NCBI GenBank assembly: GCA_020974905.1
Contig: CP087563.1
Coordinates: 4,650,001-4,714,000, forward strand
From: Planctomycetes bacterium syqfu
GTDB lineage: Bacteria > Planctomycetota > Phycisphaerae > Phycisphaerales > Phycisphaeraceae
DNA: 64,000 bases
Direction of reading: 5' to 3'
Shown in pieces: positions 47,861 to 57,093 of the stretch (position 1 is the first letter of the stretch; each line of letters starts with the position of its first letter). The position numbers and the translations under genes are program-made. The notes beneath the pieces were generated by a model. It worked only from the letters and a program-made list of their open reading frames with translations, had not been told where the DNA came from and did no database searches.

Positions 47861-49315
47861 TCACGGAGTTGCATTTGAAGTGTCATCACCACTTGCTGAT
47901 ATTTGCACTGTCTTTTTCGGTGAAGCATCCGGTGAAATGACAATGCCACCCGACTGCATGCCCGGTAGCGTTTCACCGGTTTGCTTGATGTGCAGGATGT
48001 AGGCGACGAGCGCTTCGAGTTCTGCATCGTTACCCGGGAAGGGGGGCATGAAGGGACGGGCGTTGTGCATGCCCTGAATGTATGCCTTCATTGCTGTTGC
48101 ATCCCACGGCTTATCCGCACCGTAGAGATTGTTGAACTTGGGGACCATGCCGTTGACGCCCTGCGTGGTGTGACATCGCGTGCAGGCAATGTTGAAAACA
48201 TCCTGCCCCGCGATGACCTTGTTGTCTTCGGTCACTTCGCGGACATGGGTATAGGTTGCATACTTGAGCATGCCCTCGGATTGAAGCAGCGGGTAATCCT
48301 CCACCCGGATGCCGTTGGCATACATGTAATTGCCGATGACATACGGCTTGCGGATGAACTCGCGGACACGTTCGAATTGACCGAGCAAGGCGGTGATCAA
48401 CACAAACGGGATGAGCAATGCCAACCGGGGCATGAACCTGGGTTTGAGCAAGCCGATGGCAAGCGTTGCGACCACAATGATGAAACTCACCCACGTGATC
48501 CATAGCAAATCATTGGACTTGGCAGCCCACTGCTGTGTCGCGATGGCAACGTCGTAGTTGCTCTGCATCATCGTCGGGATCCGGTCGTGATACCACAGAG
48601 CACCCACCATCAACAGTGGCAACCAACACAGACTCCAGATGGCAACAAAGCGAATCGCCTTGTTGAGAAACTCCCGATCCTTCTTGACAAAAAAGATCAT
48701 CAAAAACCAGGCAAACAAACCCGCACCGATCATGGCTAGCGGTGTACGGAAGGCAAGCTGTGGTAAGTACAATGGATTGAGTACGCCGGTCACCAAACCG
48801 GGGGTCGTCGTCCAGTCTCCGGGGTCCATCATGAAGCCGAGGATGGCAACGATGATCGCCATCGTGCCCCAACTGGCAATGGACAGCGTCAAGCCAATGC
48901 GAATGTGGTTGAGTTTGGCTTTGGGGGAATGCTGCATCTTCGGCCAAAGCAGGTAGTACGCCAGGATCAGCGAGACTTCAATGACGAAGATGATCCACTC
49001 GGTAAACCAACCCCAGAAGAACACGCGGATCAGCGAGCCGATCGCATAGGGATTGATCAGTGAGGTCGACAGCCATATCCCCACGCCGGTCAGCGCGCCT
49101 GCGGTCGTGGTGATGATGAAGCAGACGAACAGAATCTTGTGCGCCAGTGTGTCCCATTTCTTCTGGCCGGTCTTGTAACCGAAATACTCCATGAGCGTAA
49201 TCAGGGGCATCATGCCCACCGCCATGGGATGGTTAATCATCACGTGAATGATGGCAATGACCGCGATGAGCATGCGGTTACCCGCGTCGTCCATATGGAA
49301 GATCGGAAAATCCAT
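47861..49315 (-). CDS. CydA-like (cytochrome bd superfamily) subunit with C-terminal cytochrome c
   Basis: 484 residues from the ATG at 49315. The membrane part follows the CydA plan: NRMLIAVIAIIHVMINHPMA with the haem-ligand-like His, MEYFGYKTGQKKWDTLAHKI, then TGVGIWLSTSLINPYAIGSL and FFWGWFTEWIIFVIEVSLIL with the conserved Glu. The long quinol-binding Q loop is absent. A cytochrome c domain follows, with CTRCH (378-382) and an axial Met in MPPFPGNDAE. Such cytochrome c-fused CydA relatives form non-quinol branches of the superfamily, so cytochrome c rather than quinol is the likely donor. It leads a two-gene unit. Whether O2 or another acceptor is reduced is not known. Confidence 0.78.
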   Translation of the reverse strand: MDFPIFHMDDAGNRMLIAVIAIIHVMINHPMAVGMMPLITLMEYFGYKTGQKKWDTLAHKILFVCFIITTTAGALTGVGIWLSTSLINPYAIGSLIRVFFWGWFTEWIIFVIEVSLILAYYLLWPKMQHSPKAKLNHIRIGLTLSIASWGTMAIIVAILGFMMDPGDWTTTPGLVTGVLNPLYLPQLAFRTPLAMIGAGLFAWFLMIFFVKKDREFLNKAIRFVAIWSLCWLPLLMVGALWYHDRIPTMMQSNYDVAIATQQWAAKSNDLLWITWVSFIIVVATLAIGLLKPRFMPRLALLIPFVLITALLGQFERVREFIRKPYVIGNYMYANGIRVEDYPLLQSEGMLKYATYTHVREVTEDNKVIAGQDVFNIACTRCHTTQGVNGMVPKFNNLYGADKPWDATAMKAYIQGMHNARPFMPPFPGNDAELEALVAYILHIKQTGETLPGMQSGGIVISPDASPKKTVQISASGDDTSNATP

Positions 49316-49570
49316 GTTGTCTCGTACCCTCGTTAGAAAATGTCGCTGCGATTTGTTTGAAACCCACATTTGCAGCAGACCATAGAATATCAGACCCAGC
49401 CTCTAACCAGACTTAAAGACCCTGTGGCATTCTGACGCATTTTGTTCATCCAGACAGTCAATGCCAACCGGATCACTGATCTACTTTCGGTTGATCACAC
49501 ATCGGATCATCAGGTTTTATGTTGGGCGAATCGTCGCGGTGGGTCATGTGATCAATCAGTCCCGCACACA

Positions 49571-49612
49571 AGCCGCCAGATGAAGCCCGAGGGGATGAAT
49601 CTGACGGGTGAA
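49571..49612. repeat. Family G repeat unit (AGCCGCCAGATGAA ... GAATCTGACGGGT)
   Basis: AAGCCGCCAGATGAAGCCCG and GATGAATCTGACGGGTG match parts of the inverted repeat at 51838-51928. Confidence 0.5.
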
Positions 49613-49654
49613 CCTTACCGATTAGAGTAACTCAAGCAATCAAACGCCACCTTC

Positions 49655-49745
49655 CGTCACTCCCGCGCAAGCGGGAGTCCAGTGGAATATGCAAGCGTCA
49701 TCAGCATGCCACAGGATTCCCGACTTCCGGGGCGCGGGAATGACG
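49655..49745. repeat. Family A REP pair, copy 7, variant apex
   Basis: CGTCACTCCCGCGCAAGCGG on the left. The right arm reads GATTCCCGACTTCCGGGGCG before CGGGAATGACGG, the same ACTTCCGGGG apex as at 21803. Confidence 0.8.
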
Positions 49746-49832
49746 GAAGATAAAGACGACATGGAGAAGAATGACTTGTATTGTGCTGACAACGTTGCTG
49801 TACGATGCGGAAACGTCATCGCAAACACATAA

Positions 49833-49864
49833 AAAAACACGCGCCATAACGACGCGTGTTTTGT
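49833..49864. terminator. Intrinsic terminator of the AsmA-like gene
   Basis: AAAACACGCG and CGCGTGTTTT stem, flanked by A and T runs, 22 bp after the minus-strand stop at 49886. Confidence 0.88.
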
Positions 49865-49885
49865 GTTTTGAATAGCGTTTATGGT

Positions 49886-50866
49886 TTACTCGGACTTTTC
49901 TTCTTCCTTGTCCTTGTTACCACCGAGCAGTCCGCCGACGCCTTTGAGCAGTCCGTCTGCGGCTTTTTCGATTTCCTTGGTGGTGCCTTCGACGGCTTTA
50001 CCTGCTTCCTCGGTCACACCTTCAGCAGCTTTGCCGACACCTTCGGTGACATTGCCGACCTGGTTGAGGGTTTCACCGACGGTGTCACCGATGATCTGCG
50101 TGCCGATGTCACCGATGGCTGAGAGACCTTCAAGCCCTTTACCCAGTTCGTCGGTGATGATCGGGGGAAGCAGGCCACCACCCTGGCGGATGATTTCCGC
50201 GAGCATGGTCTGCACGATTTTGGCAATGACGGTGGACATCTGGGCGCCCGCGTCCTTGGCGGAGCCGACATTGGTCAGGTGGATGGGTTCTTTGAGTTCG
50301 ATGGTCTTTTTGACTTCACCGCCAATGCCCAGTGCATCGAGATTGACGTGGACCTTGACGTTTTTGATGAGAATGTCCTGGATGACAAAGCCTGTATCAC
50401 TGGTTGCGTCATCGGTCGATTCGTCTGCTGCCGGTTCTTTGCCGGACTTGATGCTGTCTGCGGTTTTCTGCAGGTTGTCGAGAATCACCTGGTAGTTGGC
50501 ACCGGCTTTGGTCTTCTCGATGCTCAGCTCCACGGTATCAAAGTGCAGCTTTTTGACGACGACTTTATCCGAGCGGATCGTCGAGGTGTCCAGTGCAAAT
50601 TCGCCATGACCGATCTTCATGAAGTTGTCATAGCTAAAGCCTTCGGGGTTGGTGATGTTCAGGTCATCCAGGTCACATTCACCGGAGAAAATGGCGATGT
50701 CAATTGACCCAAGTGTGGTGGGTACACCCAGGGCATAGGTCCCGCCGCGTTCAATGCCGGTCTTGGCAATATTGTTGATTTGTGAAAACAGGATGCCCAC
50801 GCCAATGACAATCAGCAGCAAGAGGACAACGACGATGACGACCAACGCTTTGAAGATTTTTTTCAT
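49886..50866 (-). CDS. AsmA-like membrane-anchored protein
   Basis: 326 residues. One N-terminal membrane helix (LVVIVVVLLLLIVIGVGILF) is followed by a periplasmic beta-rich domain with IERGGTYALGVPTTLGSIDIAIFSGECDLDDLNITNPEGF, a signature of small AsmA/YhdP-type repeats linked to outer-membrane lipid transport. The last 90 residues are a low-complexity Gly/Glu/Ala/Thr helix (TEGVGKAAEGVTEEAGKAVE) ending in a charged tail. GGGAG upstream of the ATG gives a good start. It stands alone between a terminator and the divergent esterase gene. Confidence 0.8.
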   Translation of the reverse strand: MKKIFKALVVIVVVLLLLIVIGVGILFSQINNIAKTGIERGGTYALGVPTTLGSIDIAIFSGECDLDDLNITNPEGFSYDNFMKIGHGEFALDTSTIRSDKVVVKKLHFDTVELSIEKTKAGANYQVILDNLQKTADSIKSGKEPAADESTDDATSDTGFVIQDILIKNVKVHVNLDALGIGGEVKKTIELKEPIHLTNVGSAKDAGAQMSTVIAKIVQTMLAEIIRQGGGLLPPIITDELGKGLEGLSAIGDIGTQIIGDTVGETLNQVGNVTEGVGKAAEGVTEEAGKAVEGTTKEIEKAADGLLKGVGGLLGGNKDKEEEKSE

Positions 50867-51074
50867 GAGGTTCTCCCTGTGTGTTCATGCAAGTAGCATG
50901 AGGCCCGGTGTGTTTGTCTGTTAGTCATTGTATCAGCGATGATCAATTTTGCAGTGTTAAACCTTGTGAATAAAAGATGTAACTGTCCGTCAAATTGTGG
51001 TATAACCATGTCTCCACAAAACGGGCAAGAGTTGTCCGACACCATATACCCAATCGCATCTCCGGAGACACAGT

Positions 51075-51815
51075 ATGAAAATCATGATCCTGTTGGCATG
51101 GCTGATCATCAGTGCAGCATTGACCGCTCGCGCCTGGGCAGAGGATGTCAAAGCACAACGACAAACTGCTGAGACGATGACCTATGAAGATGGGGCAACA
51201 CTCCAGTATTGGTTCTACCAACCGCAGGGCGAGAAAGTCAAAGACAAGAAGTATCCGTTGATGCTGTTTTTGCATGGTGCAGGTGAACGTGGCGATGACA
51301 TCAACCGCGTGCTCCAACATGGTCCGCCGATGCAGATTGCCAAAGGCAAGGACTTTGATGCCTACGTCATCAGCCCGCAATGTCCGCGCAAGAGTTGGTG
51401 GCCGGCAGGTGACATGATTCGCCAACTTGATTTACTACTCAAAAAAGTCTGCAACGACTATCCCATCGACCGCAGTCGCATCTACATCACCGGCCTGAGT
51501 ATGGGGGGGATGGGGACGATGGCAATGGTCCAATCGTTACCTGACCGCTTTGCCGCAGCCGTACCGATCTGCGGTCGCGGTGATGTCTCCAAGGCAGAAA
51601 AAATGGTGGACGTGCCGATGTGGTTCTTCCACGGTGATGCCGACTCCACCGTCAAGCCTGAAGGCTCCACCGCCATGGTCGAAGCGATCAAGCAGGCAGG
51701 GGGCAACAAGGTCAAACTCACCATGTATCCCGGTGTCGGTCACAACTCATGGACCAAGACCTACAACAACGAAGAAGTCTACGAATGGCTCTTTGCTCAA
51801 CGCAAGGGCAAGTGA
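51075..51815 (+). CDS. Secreted alpha/beta-hydrolase (carboxylesterase/peptidase-like)
   Basis: 246 residues with a signal peptide (to about residue 22). The oxyanion region LMLFLHGAGERGDDI, nucleophile Ser in ITGLSMGGMGTMAM, acid Asp in FFHGDADSTVKP and His in YPGVGHNSWT make a complete catalytic triad. It resembles the predicted-peptidase and phospholipase/carboxylesterase group often secreted by polysaccharide-degrading planctomycetes, where members remove acetyl or feruloyl esters. Actual substrate unknown. The neighbours (oxidoreductase and GH26-like gene on the same strand) suggest glycan use. Confidence 0.9.
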   Translation: MKIMILLAWLIISAALTARAWAEDVKAQRQTAETMTYEDGATLQYWFYQPQGEKVKDKKYPLMLFLHGAGERGDDINRVLQHGPPMQIAKGKDFDAYVISPQCPRKSWWPAGDMIRQLDLLLKKVCNDYPIDRSRIYITGLSMGGMGTMAMVQSLPDRFAAAVPICGRGDVSKAEKMVDVPMWFFHGDADSTVKPEGSTAMVEAIKQAGGNKVKLTMYPGVGHNSWTKTYNNEEVYEWLFAQRKGK

Positions 51816-51837
51816 GGTTTGAGATAGGTTCCCAAGC

Positions 51838-51928
51838 AGCCAGATAAGTGACGAAGCGGCGAATCTGACGGGGTCGGTTAACCATGGACTTGAATGACCC
51901 GGCAGATTCACTGCGTTCATCTGGCGGC
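51838..51928. repeat. Family G inverted repeat
   Basis: AGCCAGATAAGTGACG... GAATCTGACGGGGTC is mirrored by GACCCGGCAGATTCACTGCG... ATCTGGCGGCT. It occupies part of the 373-bp gap before the FAD oxidoreductase; the remainder (51929-52188) shows no gene or clear site. Confidence 0.65.
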
Positions 51929-52188
51929 TTGTGTCTACAAATGTAAATAACAATCACCATTTTTTGATATTCAACGAGTGTATTCACAAACCCCATCAAT
52001 CACCGCATGAATCCGCATTCAAGCATAGCGCGACCTGCTATTGCTCCTTGAAAACAGGTGTTAAACGCATTGTCAGCTTTTGCCAATGCTGGTATACCCA
52101 TGCGATTGAAATCCGAAACCGATCGCGCATCGCTGCATCTCTCTGTGACATCACCGATACGTGCATCTGAACCTGAAAGAGTCCAAAC

Positions 52189-53532
52189 GTGACACGGTAC
52201 ACCTTAACCCAACGTGAAATTCAGTTCGACGATTCCTGGGATGTCATTGTCATCGGCGGCGGGCCGGCAGGTTGCACCGCAGCAGCATCCGCAGCGCGCG
52301 AAGGTGCTCGGACCCTGCTCGTCGAAGCCACCGGTGTCCTGGGGGGCATGGGTACCTCCGGTTTGGTTCCCGCATGGTGTCCCTTCACCGACAAAGAACA
52401 AATCATCTACAAGGGACTGGCGGAAGGCATCCTCAAAAAATGCATCGCTGGTATGGATCATGTGCCCAAAGATCAATTCAACTGGACACCCATCGACGCG
52501 GAACTGCTTAAGCGCATCTATGACGACCTGGTCACCGAAGCCGGCGCGGACGTGCTGTTTCACACGACTTTGAGTGCTGTGGATACCAACGACGATGGCC
52601 ATGTCACTGCGGTGATTCTCAGCAATAAAGCAGGTCTGACCGCCTACCGTGCCAAGACGTATGTGGACTGTAGTGGTGATGCGGACCTCGCTGCCTGGGC
52701 CGGCGCCGAGTTTCATAAGGGGGATGATGAGACCGGTGAGATGCAGCCGGGGACGCATTGTCTGCTACTGAGTAATGTCGATATGTATCACTATGCTCAC
52801 GGCGAGTCACTTCACCCAGCCAATCCCAACAGCCCCGCGCACCAGATGGCCAAAGACCCGCGTTACCCGTTGATCACCGATGCCCATGCCTGCAACAACA
52901 TCGTCGGCCCGGGCACCATCGGCTTTAATGCCGGTCACATCTGGGATGTCGATAACACCGATCCGGTTTCACTATCCAAAGCTTTGATGACCGGCCGGAA
53001 GTTCGCTGCCCAGTTCCGTGATGCGTTAGCCGAGTATGCCCCCAAAGCCTATGCAGGCAGCTTCCTTGTGAGTACCGGCTCGCTGATGGGCATCCGTGAG
53101 ACCCGTCGGATCATGGGCGATTATGTCCTCACGCGCGAAGACTATATTGAACGTCGCAGCTTTCCCGACGAGATCGCTCGCAACAGTTACTATCTGGATG
53201 TGCATCTGAGTCTTGCTGCCAAGAAGGATAAGACCGAAGCACAGTTGGATAAGGAAAACGCACGATATGGCCCGGGTGAAAGTCATGGTATTCCCTATCG
53301 CTGTCTGACACCCAAGGGATTGAAGAACGTGTTGGTTGCCGGGCGCGCGATCTCATCGGACCGTGCTGTGCAGGGCAGTACCCGTGTCATGCCGGTGTGT
53401 TTAGCCATGGGTGAAGCCGCCGGCTTAGCCGCTGCGATGGCATCCAATGGTGACGTCGTGGACACCCATGCGGTGGACACCAACGATCTGCGTAAGCGAC
53501 TTAAGGATTACGGTGCATACTTGCCGGAGTGA
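52189..53532 (+). CDS. FAD-dependent oxidoreductase (PF12831-type)
   Basis: 447 residues with an N-terminal dinucleotide fold WDVIVIGGGPAGCTAAASAAREGARTLLVEA, the LGGMGTSGLVPAWCPFTD loop, TYVDCSGDADLAAWAG, an RETRRIMGDYVLT motif and the C-terminal FAD contact NVLVAGRAISSDRAVQGSTRVMPVCLAMGEAAGLAAAMA. This family is common in polysaccharide-degrading planctomycetes; substrates are unknown. The start is a GTG at 52189 with a modest AAGAG upstream. The GH26-like gene follows 72 bp later, after a small hairpin, and may share transcription. Confidence 0.9.
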   Translation: MTRYTLTQREIQFDDSWDVIVIGGGPAGCTAAASAAREGARTLLVEATGVLGGMGTSGLVPAWCPFTDKEQIIYKGLAEGILKKCIAGMDHVPKDQFNWTPIDAELLKRIYDDLVTEAGADVLFHTTLSAVDTNDDGHVTAVILSNKAGLTAYRAKTYVDCSGDADLAAWAGAEFHKGDDETGEMQPGTHCLLLSNVDMYHYAHGESLHPANPNSPAHQMAKDPRYPLITDAHACNNIVGPGTIGFNAGHIWDVDNTDPVSLSKALMTGRKFAAQFRDALAEYAPKAYAGSFLVSTGSLMGIRETRRIMGDYVLTREDYIERRSFPDEIARNSYYLDVHLSLAAKKDKTEAQLDKENARYGPGESHGIPYRCLTPKGLKNVLVAGRAISSDRAVQGSTRVMPVCLAMGEAAGLAAAMASNGDVVDTHAVDTNDLRKRLKDYGAYLPE

Positions 53533-53550
53533 TCGAACAGGTGAATATAG

Positions 53551-53571
53551 CCGAGTCATCTTGACTCGGTT
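53551..53571 (+). terminator. Hairpin between the FAD oxidoreductase and the GH26-like gene
   Basis: CCGAGTCATCTTGACTCGG folds into an 8-bp stem with a 3-base loop, followed by TT only. A weak terminator or partial attenuator. Confidence 0.5.
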
Positions 53572-53604
53572 GGGTTGGATCAGCAGCAACAGAGAGCCAA
53601 GCAA

Positions 53605-54648
53605 ATGCAAGCCATGCGATTCTGGGACAGACTGCTATTGATCTTAATGCTGCTGACGGGTTGTGCTCAAGAGCGTTTGCCAGCCGACACACAAAAAGCG
53701 GACTCAGCCAACGTGTTCAATGATCCGCGATATCCAGGCACTGGCAAGACACTCGTGCTGGTCGGGCAGGACGTGCAGAGCATCGATGGTTATCTCAAGC
53801 ACGTTGATCCTGATCCGGCGGGGTTCATGATCTACACCGATATCCGTTATCTCTCGGGTTTGGATACGCCCGCAGATGATGGCGGTGGCCTGCGTCATGC
53901 TGCCCATTACACCCAGAATCCAGAATATGATCACACTGTTGTGCAAATGGGTTTGTGGATGGTCGACCAACTCAAACCCGTCATCGCAGGCAAATGTGAT
54001 AAGCAGATCAACAAACTCGGTCAATGGATCAAATCGGTCAAGCGTCCGGTGTATCTGCGGATTGGCTATGAATTCGATGGGCCTTGGAATCACTATGAAC
54101 CAGCGGATTATGTGCTTGCCTATCGTCACATCGTCGACCAGTTACGTGCGATGCAGGTGATCAACGTGGTGTATGTCTGGTCCTCTGCTGCGGCCCCCGG
54201 TTATCACGGCTACGCATTGGATGCATGGTATCCCGGCGATGCATACGTGGATTGGATCGGCATCAGTGTCTTCCGCCAATTCGCAGGCACATTGGGAACC
54301 ACCCAGGACCTCCACCGCGTCTGTCACTTTGCCCAGACACACCACAAACCCATCGGCATCATGGAGTCAACCCCCTATGGCAGCGTCGGCGGTATCACCG
54401 ACAAAACCTGGGACAACTGGTTCATGCCAATGTTCAAACTCATCGAACAATACGACATCCGCATGCTCTGCTACATCAACGCCAATTGGGACACCCAGAA
54501 AATGTGGGCTGGTCAGGGCTGGGGCGATACACGCTTGCAGAATAATCCGACGGTGATCAAGAAGTGGTTGGAGACAATTTCCAAAGTGCGATACGTGTTG
54601 AATGAGAACAAAACACATGACGTCTTACCGTATGTACTCAGCCAATAA
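53605..54648 (+). CDS. GH26-like lipoprotein (putative beta-mannanase family)
   Basis: About 347 residues. A short signal peptide ends in the lipobox LLTGC, so the protein is tethered to a membrane. The barrel has PVYLRIGYEFDGPWNHYEPADYVLAYRHI with the acid/base Glu, NVVYVWSSAAAPGYHGYALDAWYPGDAYVDWIGISVF and the nucleophile Glu in KPIGIMESTPYG, the pattern of clan GH-A family 26. Beta-mannan or a related glycan is a likely substrate. The start at 53605 gives MQAMRFWDRLLLILML; 53614 is also possible. Its 3' end overlaps the converging lipoprotein gene by 24 bp. Confidence 0.8.
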   Translation: MQAMRFWDRLLLILMLLTGCAQERLPADTQKADSANVFNDPRYPGTGKTLVLVGQDVQSIDGYLKHVDPDPAGFMIYTDIRYLSGLDTPADDGGGLRHAAHYTQNPEYDHTVVQMGLWMVDQLKPVIAGKCDKQINKLGQWIKSVKRPVYLRIGYEFDGPWNHYEPADYVLAYRHIVDQLRAMQVINVVYVWSSAAAPGYHGYALDAWYPGDAYVDWIGISVFRQFAGTLGTTQDLHRVCHFAQTHHKPIGIMESTPYGSVGGITDKTWDNWFMPMFKLIEQYDIRMLCYINANWDTQKMWAGQGWGDTRLQNNPTVIKKWLETISKVRYVLNENKTHDVLPYVLSQ

Positions 54649-55452
54649 CGCCTCAACCGTCTTGGTATATGCCTGGTCGATAAGATTGTTGAGTTGCTTC
54701 TGGTTTGCTGGATCGCGGTTGAATGCGCCAGTGAGGATTTGACCGTTGACAACCTTGGGATGGAAGGCTTCCCACTGTCCGGTTTTCACATCAATCAGAC
54801 AGACTTTAATGCGAAGCCGCATGTACTTGGTTTCGTCGGGGATGATCATGCCTGCAATGGGGATCCACGAGATCAACTTGGTTTGGTGATTGATCACGCC
54901 GGATTCCAGATATCGCCAGTAAACCATAATGGTGTTGATGCCTGATTGGGCAGCAGCAAGTCGCATGACCTGGGCATGGGTGGGTTTGGGTTGTTGCTCA
55001 TGTTCGCAGGACTTGTGTGATTTCGATTGGGATTGATCAGCCGAAGACACCGCAGCAGCAGCGACGATGAATTTGGTCAGTGAGACCCATTCTGATTCGG
55101 GTGTTTGGCGTTTGTATTGGGTGACACCTGAAAAAGTCTGTATATGAAAAATCGGCTCGAGCAGGTCCATCATTTTTGTATCTGGCAGGGGTTGACCGGA
55201 TTGTACGATCATCAGGCGTTGGCCTTTTTGAAGCGTCGGTGCTATTCGTGGATGATCCAGTGCATCACGAATTTGCTCATCGGAGATATGTTTGTCCAGA
55301 TCAATGCCCAGTAGTTCGTAATCGGACAGTTCAGCAGTGAAGTCATTGAGTTGAAATTGCTTGATGGTGCGATCCGAAAAACCTGGCCCCTGACACCCCA
55401 CAAGCCCAAGATAGACGGCAGCTGCAAGGACGACGACAACAGAATTTCTCAT
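54625..55452 (-). CDS. Lipoprotein of unknown function (275 aa)
   Basis: I do not recognise it. Starts MRNSVVVVLAAAVYLGLVGC, with a lipobox LVGC. The mature part contains a DALDHPRIAPTLQKGQRLMIVQSGQPLPD segment that looks like an exported domain with a short LPS-assembly-like or PEGA-type strand pattern, a histidine/glutamine-rich linker (SHKSCEHEQQPKPTH), then a beta-rich half (MRLRIKVCLIDVKTGQWEAF). Possibly a surface or trans-envelope protein. An ATG further upstream adds residues without a signal peptide at the N-terminus. Confidence 0.72.
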   Translation of the reverse strand: MRNSVVVVLAAAVYLGLVGCQGPGFSDRTIKQFQLNDFTAELSDYELLGIDLDKHISDEQIRDALDHPRIAPTLQKGQRLMIVQSGQPLPDTKMMDLLEPIFHIQTFSGVTQYKRQTPESEWVSLTKFIVAAAAVSSADQSQSKSHKSCEHEQQPKPTHAQVMRLAAAQSGINTIMVYWRYLESGVINHQTKLISWIPIAGMIIPDETKYMRLRIKVCLIDVKTGQWEAFHPKVVNGQILTGAFNRDPANQKQLNNLIDQAYTKTVEALLAEYIR

Positions 55453-56072
55453 GATGAGTTCCGGAAGTGATGTGAAACATGAAAACAGGACGGGAATGTG
55501 TACCTCCATTTTTGTGACCGGTTGCAGGCTCGAGCCAAAAATCTTAAGACATTTCAATCTTGTTTTGGGGTTGTCGGGCCCTGTTCATCTGGTTAAAATG
55601 GGCGGCCCATTTGTGCCTGCCCTGATTCCGTCCGCGGCAGGCGAAGTGACCTGTGACATTCACGGATGAATGCCCCCCCGGAAAGCCCTCAAAAGCTCCG
55701 GAACGCCTGCCCCTGGAAGTTTCCCGGAAACCCCCGGATCCCCCCGGAAGGTTTGGCCTTCGGGACGTGTTGGCTTGGGCTGGTTATGGGGGGACCCGGC
55801 TGTGTCCAAGGAATCTTTTTCAGTGACACAGCAGAAGCAACCGGGTTGGACTGTGGTGTTGGATGGTGGCATTCGATTGAGCCATATGTTGGGTTTGACT
55901 GCGGTTGATCATAGACCGAGTCACAAAATATTGTGGTATGAGCCGTCATCGTGGTGGTGATGACGGATGTAATGGAAATAACGTTAAGGTTCTGTCAATA
56001 TCAGGTTTAATGAACTTGAGGGTGGCCTTGTCGTTTGGTTGGAAATATTAAAAATTCTAATCTTATGGCAGA
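55453..56072. other. Gap with CCGGAAG-rich stretch, no gene supported
   Basis: 55670-55760 is unusually C/G-rich and contains CCCCTGGAAGTTTC (55710-55723), CCCGGAAACCCCCGG and CCCCCGGAAGGTTT (55740-55753), variants of the recurring 13-mer. The open frames here overlap on both strands and lack start signals. A/T-rich sequence from 55960 leads to the lysR promoter. Confidence 0.5.
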
Positions 56073-56100
56073 TTGACATTAACTTGACTAATGTTAAAAT
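56073..56100 (+). promoter_or_regulatory. Promoter of the LysR gene with embedded LysR-type dyad
   Basis: TTGACA (56073-56078), a 16-bp spacer and TAAAAT (56095-56100). The spacer holds ACATTA (56076-56081) and TAATGT (56089-56094), an inverted repeat of the LysR-box kind. The distance to the ATG at 56110 leaves almost no leader. Confidence 0.6.
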
Positions 56101-56109
56101 GGCCCGGCT

Positions 56110-57093
56110 ATGGATACGATGCGCCTGTACTGCGAAGTGGCTCGACACCAGAGCTTTTCCAAAGCTGCGGCAGCGCTGGGTTTGACCCAGTCAGCCATCA
56201 GTCAGCGTATCGGTGCCCTTGAGAAGGAACTGGACATCGTGCTTTTCGATCGTTCGGTGCGACCTTTGGCATTGACCCCGCAGGGGGAAGTGTTTCTCAA
56301 GGAAGCGAAAATGCTCGTGGATCGCTATGACAAGCTGGTCCACAAAGTGACGCAGATGCAGCATGGACTGTCAGGCAATGTGATCGTGGAAACGATTTAT
56401 TCGGCTGGCATCGACCTGCTCAACGGCGTCAAACAGGCTTTTGAGAAGGCCAACCCGCAGGTGTCGGTGCAGATTGCCTACAAGCGACCGGAGGAGATTC
56501 ACGATTCGGTCAAACATGGGCGCTGTGATCTTGGCATCGTCTCTTACCCGCGTCATTGGCGCGATGTGGGGGTGACGCCGCTGCGGGATGAACCGATGGC
56601 CGTGATCTGCACGCCGGAGCACGCGCTGGCGAGCAAGAAGCAGGTTCACGCCTCGGAGTTGGGGGAGTGGCCGTTGGTGGCGTTTGAATCGTCGCTACCG
56701 GTGGGACGCCATGTGCGACGTTATTTGCGTCAGCACGGTGTGACCCCGCGTGTGGTGGGTGAGTTTGACAACATTGACACCATGCGTCACGCGTTGACGG
56801 AGGTGGCAGACAGTTACGCGATTTTGCCAGTGTGTCACACACTCAAGCAGATCGCTCGCGGTGCTTTGGTTGCGTTGGCCTTGACGCCCCAACTGGTGCG
56901 GCCGCTGGGTGTGATTTACGACCGTCATGGTGGCATGGGGCGTGGTCATACCAAGGGGGGACGGGTACGAGAATTTACGCCCGCCGTTGAAGCGTTTTTG
57001 GATTTCCTGCTTCAAGAGGTTGGCAAGACAGATGAGGGTTTGAAGACTTCGCCGTTGGAAAACTCGCAACTACAAGGAGTCGGTTCAGCATGA
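56110..57093 (+). CDS. LysR-family regulator, overlapping gltB
   Basis: 327 residues. The winged-helix N-terminus (MDTMRLYCEVARHQSFSKAAAALGLTQSAISQRIGALEKELDIVLFDRSVRPLALTPQGE) is canonical, followed by a linker helix and a type 2 periplasmic-binding effector domain (GNVIVETIYSAGIDLL, CDLGIVSYP, YAILPVCHTLKQIARGALV). The tail from about residue 275 is longer than usual. Its TGA overlaps the gltB ATG in ATGA, so the two are translationally coupled. It may sense nitrogen or carbon status (for example 2-oxoglutarate) to control glutamate synthase. Such a fused arrangement is less common than a separate gltC. Confidence 0.92.
   Translation: MDTMRLYCEVARHQSFSKAAAALGLTQSAISQRIGALEKELDIVLFDRSVRPLALTPQGEVFLKEAKMLVDRYDKLVHKVTQMQHGLSGNVIVETIYSAGIDLLNGVKQAFEKANPQVSVQIAYKRPEEIHDSVKHGRCDLGIVSYPRHWRDVGVTPLRDEPMAVICTPEHALASKKQVHASELGEWPLVAFESSLPVGRHVRRYLRQHGVTPRVVGEFDNIDTMRHALTEVADSYAILPVCHTLKQIARGALVALALTPQLVRPLGVIYDRHGGMGRGHTKGGRVREFTPAVEAFLDFLLQEVGKTDEGLKTSPLENSQLQGVGSA

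Noticed and set aside
55660-55960. Overlapping short frames in the C/G-rich gap before lysR
   Set aside because: Several frames on both strands are open only because of the unusual composition; none has a start signal.
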